Source: JAYPEY01 sp047618185
Lineage (GTDB): Bacteria > Verrucomicrobiota > Verrucomicrobiia > Limisphaerales > JAYPEY01
Reading direction: 5' to 3'
Length of the DNA: 9,936 bases
NCBI GenBank assembly: GCA_047618185.1
Contig: JBLHKZ010000211.1
Location: forward strand, 1 to 9,936
The notes under the pieces were generated by a model. That model was not told where the DNA came from. It was given only the letters and a program-made list of their open reading frames with translations, and ran no database searches. The position numbers and the translations under genes are program-made. This document shows positions 1 to 5,795 of the stretch, one piece after another. The first letter of the stretch is position 1. Each line of letters begins with the position of its first letter.

Positions 1-1260
1 GGCGTCGTGAGGGTGTTTCTTGAAGAAGACGATGGCTTCGTCCTGGGCGACCGATTGCTCGCCTGTTTTCCATTGGCGTTTGAAATGGCGGAGCAACAGG
101 GAGGGGCCGAAATTGTGCGTCATCTCAGGCGCGAGGTGGTGGCCTTCCGGATAATCGTTCCAAGTGGCGTAATTGATGATCGGGACGTCGTGTTTGACGG
201 CGCGCTTGAGCAGTTTAATCTGGGTCTGCGCAAGATCCGTGACGCGGTAATGCCGTTCCAACCCCTCGGCTCCGACTTCAATGGCCTGCTTCGTCGTGAG
301 GAAATTGTAGTCGTGCTTGCCTCTGCGATAGACCTTCGAGGTGTAGTAGTCGGGATAGACTGTCTGGGTGTAAAGCACGCCGGCCTGTTTGCAGCGTTTG
401 GCAAGGTAGTCCCAGAATTCGGTGTTCTCCTCGCTGGCGGTCCAGCCCCAAACGGCGTGAAAGTTTTTCAAAATGGCGTCCAAATAAGGAGGGTCAATTT
501 CCGGGCGACGGACCTGGTAGACATATTCAATCGGCGTGCCGACGGCCTTTGAAAAACGACGGTAGGCCTGACCGACACGATTCATTTGATCGGGATTGTA
601 GGCGAGGTTGCCGACGCCCTCGGCCAATTGGTCGCCCACCCAGAGATAGAGGAGCAGGGCGCCGTCGTCCGTTCTTAGCCAGGCTTTTGACTGGGAGGTG
701 TCGGCGAGCAATTGCTTCACTGGCTCGCTCCACTTCGCAATGCGCTCAGCTTCGGAGGTTGGCTTTCCAGTGAAGGGGTGGGACAGACAGATGCTGATCT
801 TGAAGCCGGGATAGCGCTCGTCACTGAGTCGAATGAATTCGCGGATGATCGGATTGTAGGCGTCGGTCAGAAGGCGGGTGTTGTCAGTGAGTGGGTAGTA
901 GAATTGAAAACCATTGAGCCCGAGTTGGCGCGCCGCGCGGATCTCGAAATCGACCGCCTGGGTGAGGTCGGCGTTCTTCAAATGCAACGCCGCCATCGGG
1001 ATGGTTTGATGGATGCCGCCCAGGGCGGCCGTGCTTCCTTGGGGATCGGCGAGTTCCGGGTTGATCCATCGGGCAAGAGGCCGGTCGGTCCGCGGGACCA
1101 TGTCCGTCATGTAGTGGGCGATGACGAGTTTCTCGGCGGCGAAGGCGCAAACGTGCGACAGGAGCAGCGCCGCGATCATGAAGCCTCGCGAAAGGGATGC
1201 GCGGCCCGATGCTTGAATGGGGACGTCGGGCCTTGAGCGCGAGAAGTATGGGGGACTCAT
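1..1260 (-). CDS. Secreted GH71-like glycoside hydrolase (partial, 3' end outside window)
   Basis: The minus strand is open from an ATG at 1260 to the window edge, giving 420 residues with no stop, so the C-terminus is missing. The start is preceded by GAGG eight bases upstream. An export signal is likely at about residues 20-42 (basic stretch, then FMIAALLLSHVCAFAA). The mature part begins EKLVIAHYMTDM and continues with a barrel-like pattern: AVDFEIRAARQLGLNGFQFY (102-121), FHAVWGWTASEE (267-278) and NYATWNDYPEG (363-373). The last motif resembles the conserved WNDYGES region of GH71 alpha-1,3-glucanases, and acidic residues D369 and E372 lie there. GH71-like proteins are common in Verrucomicrobia and Planctomycetes, but their substrates are mostly unknown, so alpha-1,3-glucan is only a family guess. 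The gene follows a ThuA-like gene by 17 bp and is probably cotranscribed with it. Family assignment is from memory of motifs; GH99-like or another TIM-barrel family is the alternative. Confidence 0.8.
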   Translation of the reverse strand, partial: MSPPYFSRSRPDVPIQASGRASLSRGFMIAALLLSHVCAFAAEKLVIAHYMTDMVPRTDRPLARWINPELADPQGSTAALGGIHQTIPMAALHLKNADLTQAVDFEIRAARQLGLNGFQFYYPLTDNTRLLTDAYNPIIREFIRLSDERYPGFKISICLSHPFTGKPTSEAERIAKWSEPVKQLLADTSQSKAWLRTDDGALLLYLWVGDQLAEGVGNLAYNPDQMNRVGQAYRRFSKAVGTPIEYVYQVRRPEIDPPYLDAILKNFHAVWGWTASEENTEFWDYLAKRCKQAGVLYTQTVYPDYYTSKVYRRGKHDYNFLTTKQAIEVGAEGLERHYRVTDLAQTQIKLLKRAVKHDVPIINYATWNDYPEGHHLAPEMTHNFGPSLLLRHFKRQWKTGEQSVAQDEAIVFFKKHPHDA

Positions 1261-1261
1261 T

Positions 1262-1272
1262 TCCTCTTCCTC
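1262..1272 (-). promoter_or_regulatory. Ribosome binding site of the GH71-like gene
   Basis: On the minus strand a purine run, GAGGAAGAGGA, lies between the stop of the ThuA-like gene and the ATG at 1260. The distal GAGG is eight bases from the ATG. It supports the 1260 start over the internal ATG at codon 28 and suggests translation follows directly from the upstream gene. Confidence 0.6.
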
Positions 1273-1277
1273 GTCCG

Positions 1278-2108
1278 TTATTTCGAATGAATCGGTTTCA
1301 AGCCGGCGGCCCAGCGGATGGCTTCGATGATGTGCTGATGGCCGAAGGGCGTTTCCAGGGAGCGGACATCGTGGCCGAGTTCGGTGTAGAAGAATCGCCC
1401 GCCGCCATTGGTGTGAAGCCAGGCGATCGGATGGTCTTTGCCCATGGCCTTGCCGCCGCGCGTGGCGAAGTATTCGCGGACGGGTTCGTAGGACGATTCG
1501 TCGACGCGGAGCAGGACTTGAAATCCTTTGAGACCGGTCACCGTCCGGTCATGGTTCGTCCAGTCGGCGGTGTATTTGAATTCGGAACCGTGGCCGCGGA
1601 CCGTGGGGTGATTCTTCGCCTTTGGATCGACGACCACGCGCGCCTCAAGAAACTCCGAGTCGCTGTCGAAGTCGCAGCCGGCCAGCTCGTTGAGCCATTT
1701 CCAGTCGGTTTGCCGGACGAGCGAAGCGTGTAGGGCGACAATGCCGCCGCCAGCTGCGTGCCACTTTTCAACGGCGGCGCGCTGCTTCGCGTCCAGAAGC
1801 GCGGTCATCTCGGTGCAGTTGTTCAGCACGAGAACCTTGTAGCGATCGAGGATCTTGACTAGGTCGGCGGGGTTCTCCGAGACGTCGACCTGCATCTTGA
1901 GCTCCTTGTCGCGGCGGGCCAGCCAGCCGCTGATGGCGGGCACTTCGGGGTGGCGATACCAGCCGGTGCCGGAGAACACGAGCACGGACCCGAGATTCTT
2001 GGGGCTGCGATCGGGTTTCGCTTTCGCGTCGGCGGCGGACGCGTTTGATTGGCAAAGTAGAGCCAAGGCGAATGAGAATGCGATTGTGAATTTGAGGAAG
2101 TGTTTCAT
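1278..2108 (-). CDS. Secreted ThuA-like domain protein
   Basis: A 276-residue protein of the ThuA-like family (named after trehalose utilisation; glutamine-amidotransferase-like fold). The biochemical role of most members is unknown; in this phylum they often sit among sugar-degradation genes. I chose the ATG at 2108 because it begins a clean signal peptide (MKHFLKFTIAFSFALALLCQ, cleavage probably after SNASA); the frame extends to an ATG at 2189, but that adds 27 residues that do not look like a signal. No clear Shine-Dalgarno precedes 2108. Family features: SVLVFSGTGWYRHPEVP (41-57), a GGGIVALHAS turn (120-129), HPTVRG (167-172), and the C-terminal HPIAWLHTNGGGRFFYTELG (226-245), which matches the usual ThuA ending where a conserved aromatic/Gly run precedes LGHD. 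Length is normal for a single-domain member. It lies 17 bp upstream of the GH71-like gene, suggesting a shared transcript and substrate. Confidence 0.88.
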   Translation of the reverse strand: MKHFLKFTIAFSFALALLCQSNASAADAKAKPDRSPKNLGSVLVFSGTGWYRHPEVPAISGWLARRDKELKMQVDVSENPADLVKILDRYKVLVLNNCTEMTALLDAKQRAAVEKWHAAGGGIVALHASLVRQTDWKWLNELAGCDFDSDSEFLEARVVVDPKAKNHPTVRGHGSEFKYTADWTNHDRTVTGLKGFQVLLRVDESSYEPVREYFATRGGKAMGKDHPIAWLHTNGGGRFFYTELGHDVRSLETPFGHQHIIEAIRWAAGLKPIHSK

Positions 2109-2213
2109 TTTATGATTGAATCGAGCGCCCGACATAGTCCCTGCCGACCCTGACATGGACAAATCAAAAGTACCCAATGTCCGAATCATTGACGCATCAG
2201 AACCACCGACGCT
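2109..2213. other. Intergenic gap between beta-propeller-like and ThuA-like genes
   Basis: About 105 bp separate the two minus-strand genes if the ThuA-like start at 2108 is right. The gap could hold a promoter for the ThuA/GH71 pair, but I see no convincing -35/-10 pair and no terminator hairpin. Part of it would be coding if the ATG at 2189 were used instead. Confidence 0.4.
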
Positions 2214-3017
2214 TCAGCGCTTTGGTTTTGCCGCTAATCCGGATTCCGCAAAGACGATCTGACGGTTCTTGCGGTGAATGCCAACCATCCCGCCGGTTAT
2301 CGGATCGTGTGCGATGCCTTGTCCGCTGAAGGGCGCGGCTTGTTCGTCGAGGTGAGTCAGGACGTTTCCTGATTTTGGAATCTGGAGGCGAAAGAAGACG
2401 GGGTCGTCGTGGCCCGTCACGAGGAGATCGTCGCCTCGCCAAACACCGCCGGAGAGGCTGTGACTGCCGAGATGGCGGATGACGGATTTGGGATAGGTCC
2501 AGCGGCCGAGTTCGCGCCATTGTTCGTCGAATTTCACCAGGAACGTCTTGTGATTTTGGTCGCCGTAGTGGGCAAAGTTGCACCACCAGTGGCCATCTTT
2601 GCGAATGGCCCAGGTAAGGCTCCCGCCGGAATCGCCGAAGTCTTTGAAGATAGAGAGACGCATGGATTCGACATCAAGAACCATGATCTGACTATTCTCG
2701 GGTTTGCCCGGGTAGTTCGAATGCGCGCAATAGAGCCGACCATTCCAGAAGAGGCCGCTGTTGAGGTGCTTGGCCTCTCCCTGACTCGCGGCCAGTTTCT
2801 GACCTGTCCTGCGGTCATACTTCGCGATCGACCTGCTGGCGATTGCGTAAACATGCTTGCCGTGGGCGGCGGCGGCCTGGACTGCTTCCGGAGCATTTAT
2901 CGCGCGGGTTTGCGTCCAAACGACCGGCTGCTGCGCTGCCGCGGTAAGAGAGGTTAGAACGACCGCAAGCCCGACCGCGATGGCTGATTGTCGGCATGTC
3001 AGTTCTGTTGCGTGCAT
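2214..3017 (-). CDS. Secreted beta-propeller-like hypothetical protein
   Basis: A 267-residue exported protein of unknown function. Residues 1-29 form a signal peptide (MHATELTCRQ, then a hydrophobic AIAVGLAVVLTSLTAAA, cleavage before QQPVVW). The mature part shows about five loosely repeated strand units that look like propeller blades: HGKHVYAIASRSIAKYDRRT (52-71), WNGRLYCAH...IMVLDVESM (91-119), DGHWWCNFAHY...FLVKFDEQW (141-167), WRGDDLLVTGHDDPVFFRLQ (193-212) and GIAHDPITGGMVGIHRKNRQ (234-253). Propellers usually need six or seven blades, so this may be a small or degenerate one. No catalytic motif is evident; similar planctomycete and verrucomicrobial proteins are sometimes annotated as cycloisomerase or endonuclease without proof. 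The ATG at 3017 has no clear Shine-Dalgarno. It is the first gene of the left minus-strand set and is divergent from yaaA. Confidence 0.75.
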   Translation of the reverse strand: MHATELTCRQSAIAVGLAVVLTSLTAAAQQPVVWTQTRAINAPEAVQAAAAHGKHVYAIASRSIAKYDRRTGQKLAASQGEAKHLNSGLFWNGRLYCAHSNYPGKPENSQIMVLDVESMRLSIFKDFGDSGGSLTWAIRKDGHWWCNFAHYGDQNHKTFLVKFDEQWRELGRWTYPKSVIRHLGSHSLSGGVWRGDDLLVTGHDDPVFFRLQIPKSGNVLTHLDEQAAPFSGQGIAHDPITGGMVGIHRKNRQIVFAESGLAAKPKR

Positions 3018-3044
3018 GTGTGGCGATGAGTTTTCGATTCCTGC

Positions 3045-3076
3045 GATATACGGTCGAATTCTCGGAGAATCGTCAA
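3045..3076 (-). promoter_or_regulatory. Candidate promoter with dyad in a long spacer
   Basis: Reading the minus strand, TTGACG (3076-3071) and TATATC (3050-3045) resemble sigma-70 -35 and -10 boxes, 27 bp ahead of the ATG at 3017. The 20 bp spacer is longer than the usual 17 and contains a perfect 6+1+6 inverted repeat, ATTCTC-N-GAGAAT (3058-3070), flanked by further CG pairing. A long spacer carrying a dyad is the layout seen for MerR-type activators, but no such regulator is encoded in the window. Chance is possible for so short a palindrome. Confidence 0.25.
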
Positions 3077-3171
3077 ATCAAATACCTGCGGCGTTTCGAT
3101 CCGAATCTGCCGTGCTCGTGGGAATTTTGAAGCTGGAGAGCTTGCGGATTGATTCCTTGCGCCTGATTGCC

Positions 3172-3176
3172 GAAGG
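3172..3176 (+). promoter_or_regulatory. Ribosome binding site of yaaA
   Basis: GAAGG lies eight bases before the ATG at 3185. It decides the start in favour of 3185 over an in-frame TTG at 3167, which would put six extra residues ahead of the conserved N-terminus. Confidence 0.65.
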
Positions 3177-3184
3177 TCGCGCCG

Positions 3185-3961
3185 ATGTTAGCCGTTATTT
3201 CACCCGCCAAGACGCTTGATTTCGAAACGCCGCCTTTGACGTCCGCGTTTACCACGCCGGATTTTCTCGATCATTCCCAGAAGCTGATCTCCAAGCTGCG
3301 CCGAATTTCCGGCAAAAAGCTAAGGGAATTGATGTCGATCAGTCCGGATCTCGCGGCGCTAAACTGCCAGCGCTATCAGGATTGGAATTCGCCGTTTACT
3401 CCGAGCAACGCCAAGCCGGCGTTGATGGCGTTCAAGGGCGATGTCTACACCGGCTTCGATCTGGACACCTTTGCCGACGAAGATTTCAAGCGGGCTCAGG
3501 CTCATCTGCGGATTCTGTCGGGGCTCTATGGCCTGCTTCGGCCGCTGGATCTGATCCAGCCCTATCGACTTGAAATGGGGACAAAATTGGCGACGCGACG
3601 AGGGAAGGATCTGTACAAATTTTGGAGCGGCGTCATCACGGAGGCGTTGAATGAAGCGATCGCGGAATCCGGCAGCGATGTCCTCATCAATCTGGCTTCG
3701 AATGAATACTATGGAGCCGTCGAGCGGAAGAAGCTCAAGGCGCGCGTGGTGTCGCCAGTTTTCAAGGATCAAAAGAACGGAGCCTACAAGATTATCAGCT
3801 TCTTCGCGAAGAAGGCGAGGGGAGCGATGTCGGACTACTTCATCCGGAATCGGATTAGCGAGCCCGAGGCGTTAAAGGAATTCAAGGGTCTGGGCTACGA
3901 GTACCAGGAGGACCAGTCGACCGAGGACAAGTGGGTGTTTACCCGAGCCGAAGCGGCGTGA
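3185..3961 (+). CDS. yaaA: YaaA family peroxide-stress protein
   Basis: A 258-residue cytoplasmic protein of the YaaA/DUF328 family, the same length as E. coli YaaA and collinear with it as I recall that sequence. In E. coli YaaA is induced under hydrogen peroxide stress and lowers intracellular unincorporated iron, limiting Fenton damage; DNA binding has been reported for the fold. Conserved blocks are all present: the N-terminal ISPAKTLDFETP (5-16), AFKGDVYTGFD (82-92), HLRILSGLYGLLRPLDLIQP (107-126) followed by YRLEMG, LINLASNEYY (167-176), and KNGAYKIISFFAKKARG (197-213). The start at 3185 gives the family N-terminus exactly and has a GAAGG ribosome binding site. It stands alone, divergent from the propeller-like gene and 328 bp before the next plus-strand gene. 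Nothing is truncated. No OxyR-type site was recognised. Confidence 0.96.
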   Translation: MLAVISPAKTLDFETPPLTSAFTTPDFLDHSQKLISKLRRISGKKLRELMSISPDLAALNCQRYQDWNSPFTPSNAKPALMAFKGDVYTGFDLDTFADEDFKRAQAHLRILSGLYGLLRPLDLIQPYRLEMGTKLATRRGKDLYKFWSGVITEALNEAIAESGSDVLINLASNEYYGAVERKKLKARVVSPVFKDQKNGAYKIISFFAKKARGAMSDYFIRNRISEPEALKEFKGLGYEYQEDQSTEDKWVFTRAEAA

Positions 3962-3981
3962 TTTCTTTGTGACCGTTGATA

Positions 3982-4047
3982 ATCCGTGAAATCCGCGCTA
4001 ACCGCGGTAACTCCGGAGGAACCACGGATAGCGCGGATTTCACGGAT
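3982..4047. repeat. Perfect 19-bp inverted repeat (hairpin element)
   Basis: The left arm at 3982-4000 (ATCCGTGAAATCCGCGCTA) is the exact reverse complement of the right arm at 4029-4047. Inside, 4002-4008 and 4021-4027 pair at six of seven positions after one mismatch, so the whole can fold into a stem of about 27 bp with a 12 nt loop that holds its own palindrome CTCCGGAG (4011-4018). It begins 20 bp after the yaaA stop. It could terminate or shield the yaaA transcript, but there is no T tract after it, so it is not a standard intrinsic terminator. A dispersed palindromic repeat of the REP/MITE kind is the other reading. Confidence 0.85.
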
Positions 4048-4280
4048 GGAGAGAGAGCAGTCGAAGGAGTTGGGTTTTGTTCCGACTCTTTGTTCGATCG
4101 TTCCGTGGTGGAGTCGATAGTTCAGGGGGTGGTTATTGAAATTCTCAATCGGCGGTTCGGTTGACGGATCGGGGAATCAGAACTAGGCATACTTCATGCC
4201 CATTCGCGGAGAACTTCGGGCCTCTTTTGCGGCGCCTTCGTCGCTCGTCCAACCACCCAAGCCAAGCCACCTCACACCCA

Positions 4281-4284
4281 AGGA
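4281..4284 (+). promoter_or_regulatory. Ribosome binding site of the Lnt-like gene
   Basis: AGGA lies five bases before the ATG at 4290. It favours this start over the longer open frame reaching back to 4161, whose extra 43 residues are polar, arginine-rich and unlike a membrane protein N-terminus. Confidence 0.55.
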
Positions 4285-4289
4285 ATCAC

Positions 4290-5741
4290 ATGAATAATGA
4301 AGCGCATCCCGACCTGAAATTCTGGACTGCAACCGTGTATGCCGGAGGGGCGGTCGCGGCCTTCCATCTGGCCTATCATTGGCAGTCGCTGGCGTTGATG
4401 ATCGGTTTCTATCTGTTTGCGATGGCGAGCCTGCTGCGACTGGGAAGCGGTCGCAAGGCGTTCTACTTCGGGCTGATCGTCGGGCTCGGCGTTTACGCGC
4501 CTCCGTTGGAATTCTTTTGGACGGTGTTCGGCCCGGCGGCGATGGTTCTCTGGGTTGTGCTGGCGTTCTGGCACGGCCTGTTTATCGCGCTCGCCCGGCA
4601 ATGCCGCGTTCGCTTTGGCTGGCAGACGGCGGTTCTGCTGTTGCCCTTTCTCTGGACCGGGATCGAATACTTTCGCAGCGAGGTCTACCATCTGCGTTTC
4701 TCCTGGCTGAGCGCCGGGTTCGCCTTCGCCGATTCAGAGCTCTATGCGCCCTTTAGCTGGCTCGGGGTTTATGGGATCGGGTTCCTGCTGATGACGCTCG
4801 CGGGCGGCGTGATGCTGGCGACGCGGCATCGGATGCTGATGGTTTCATCGATCGCCATCGTGGGGGCCACCGTGCTCTTGATGTTCTCGGGGAAGGGCGC
4901 AAAAGAGGATAAAGATATCCGCTCGTTGCGGGTCGCGGGCATGCAGATGGAATTTCCAACGCCCCGCGAATTGCAGGCCGGACTTGATGAACTGATCTCA
5001 AAGGAACCGGAGGCGGAGTTGATCGTTCTGAGCGAATACACGTTTGACGGTCCTGTTTCTCAGGAGGTGAAGGATTGGTGCAAGTTGCACAGGAAGCACC
5101 TGATCGTCGGCGGCCACGACCGAACGGAGGACAAAAATTATTACAACACCGCCTTTGTCATTGGACCGGATGGCGAGGTCGTTTTCAAGCAGGCCAAGAG
5201 CGTGCCGATTCAATTCTTCAAGGATGGACTGCCCGCGTCGAATCAGCGGGTGTGGGATTCTCCCTGGGGGAAGTTGGGAATCGGCATCTGCTACGATCTG
5301 AGCTATCGCGACGTGATGGACGAGTTTGTCAGGCAAGGCGCCGAGGCTCTGATCGTGCCGACAATGGATGTGCAGGAATGGGGCCAGGAGCAGCATGCCT
5401 TGCACGCGCGCGTGGCGCCGATGCGTTCGATGGAATACGGACTTCCGATTCTCCGGTTGGCCAGCTCTGGAGTCTCGCAACTGACCACGCCTGGAGGTGA
5501 AGTGACGGCGAAGGCGCCCTATCCGGGGCAGGGGCGAATTCTGGCGGGCGATTTGAAACTGGCGGGCGCCGGCGTCGTTCCGATCGACACCTACCTGGCT
5601 CCGCTTTCGTTCCTGGTTACGGCGTCGTTGTTGGCGTTCTTCCTGTTGGAGCCTGTGATGCTGCGGTTGCGTTCTCGGCTGGGTTTTCGGACCAGTAGTC
5701 GCACGGGCGAATCGTTGGCGGGAATGCCGCGTCTTGCGTGA
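4290..5741 (+). CDS. Apolipoprotein N-acyltransferase-like membrane nitrilase
   Basis: A 483-residue membrane protein with the architecture of apolipoprotein N-acyltransferase (Lnt), which transfers an acyl chain to the N-terminal cysteine of lipoproteins at the periplasmic face of the inner membrane. About seven hydrophobic segments fill residues 12-200, a carbon-nitrogen hydrolase (nitrilase) domain spans about 212-425, and a last hydrophobic segment lies at 436-456. The Glu-Lys-Cys triad is visible: E249 in VLSEYTF, K303 (or K300) in VFKQAKSVPIQFF, and C334 in GIGICYDLSYRD. It differs from textbook Lnt: the LVPFGE motif after the lysine is replaced by VPIQFF, and CYE is CYD. It is also slightly shorter than E. 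coli Lnt (512). It may be a true Lnt of a divergent clade or a paralogue acting on another acyl donor, amide or amine. Convergent with the esterase-sulfatase gene; no operon partner is seen. Confidence 0.82.
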   Translation: MNNEAHPDLKFWTATVYAGGAVAAFHLAYHWQSLALMIGFYLFAMASLLRLGSGRKAFYFGLIVGLGVYAPPLEFFWTVFGPAAMVLWVVLAFWHGLFIALARQCRVRFGWQTAVLLLPFLWTGIEYFRSEVYHLRFSWLSAGFAFADSELYAPFSWLGVYGIGFLLMTLAGGVMLATRHRMLMVSSIAIVGATVLLMFSGKGAKEDKDIRSLRVAGMQMEFPTPRELQAGLDELISKEPEAELIVLSEYTFDGPVSQEVKDWCKLHRKHLIVGGHDRTEDKNYYNTAFVIGPDGEVVFKQAKSVPIQFFKDGLPASNQRVWDSPWGKLGIGICYDLSYRDVMDEFVRQGAEALIVPTMDVQEWGQEQHALHARVAPMRSMEYGLPILRLASSGVSQLTTPGGEVTAKAPYPGQGRILAGDLKLAGAGVVPIDTYLAPLSFLVTASLLAFFLLEPVMLRLRSRLGFRTSSRTGESLAGMPRLA

Positions 5742-5795
5742 TGGAAAGCGATCACTTCTGCAGACGTATGACGATCACAAGCCGCTTTGTGCGAG
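5742..5795. other. Convergent intergenic gap
   Basis: These 54 bp separate the ends of two convergent genes. I see no strong hairpin with a T tract in either direction, so termination of the two transcripts is not explained by a visible intrinsic terminator. Confidence 0.4.

Larger units (their letters stand above)
3018..3184. other. Divergent intergenic region between propeller-like gene and yaaA
   Basis: This 167 bp must hold promoters for both directions. On the minus strand a TTGACG (3071-3076) and TATATC (3045-3050) are separated by 20 bp, with a dyad between them (annotated separately). On the plus strand the only clear signal is the yaaA ribosome binding site; I see no convincing -35/-10 pair for it. 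Confidence 0.5.
3962..4289. other. Intergenic region with hairpin element upstream of the Lnt-like gene
   Basis: This 328 bp gap carries the long inverted repeat at 3982-4047 near its left end. The remainder looks non-coding: short frames there have no recognisable product. A TTGACG at 4161-4166 could be a -35 box for the Lnt-like gene, but no good -10 follows at 16-18 bp. No tRNA or riboswitch was recognised. Confidence 0.5.

Noticed and set aside
712..1236. Open frames on the plus strand opposite the GH71-like gene, also at 7-552
   Set aside because: The minus-strand frame is open across the whole of 1-1260 with a signal peptide, a ribosome binding site and family motifs; the plus-strand frames show none of these.
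2409..2957. Open frame of about 180 codons on the plus strand
   Set aside because: It lies fully opposite the propeller-like gene, has no recognisable family motif and is explained by GC-rich codons of the real gene leaving the complementary frame open.
3982..4047. Reading the hairpin after yaaA as an intrinsic terminator
   Set aside because: The stem is long enough, but the outer loop is large and no T-rich tract follows on either side.
4161..4187. Possible -35 box TTGACG for the Lnt-like gene
   Set aside because: No acceptable -10 box follows at 16-18 bp; the nearest TATAAT-like hexamer is 21 bp away and matches four of six, so it was not called as a promoter.
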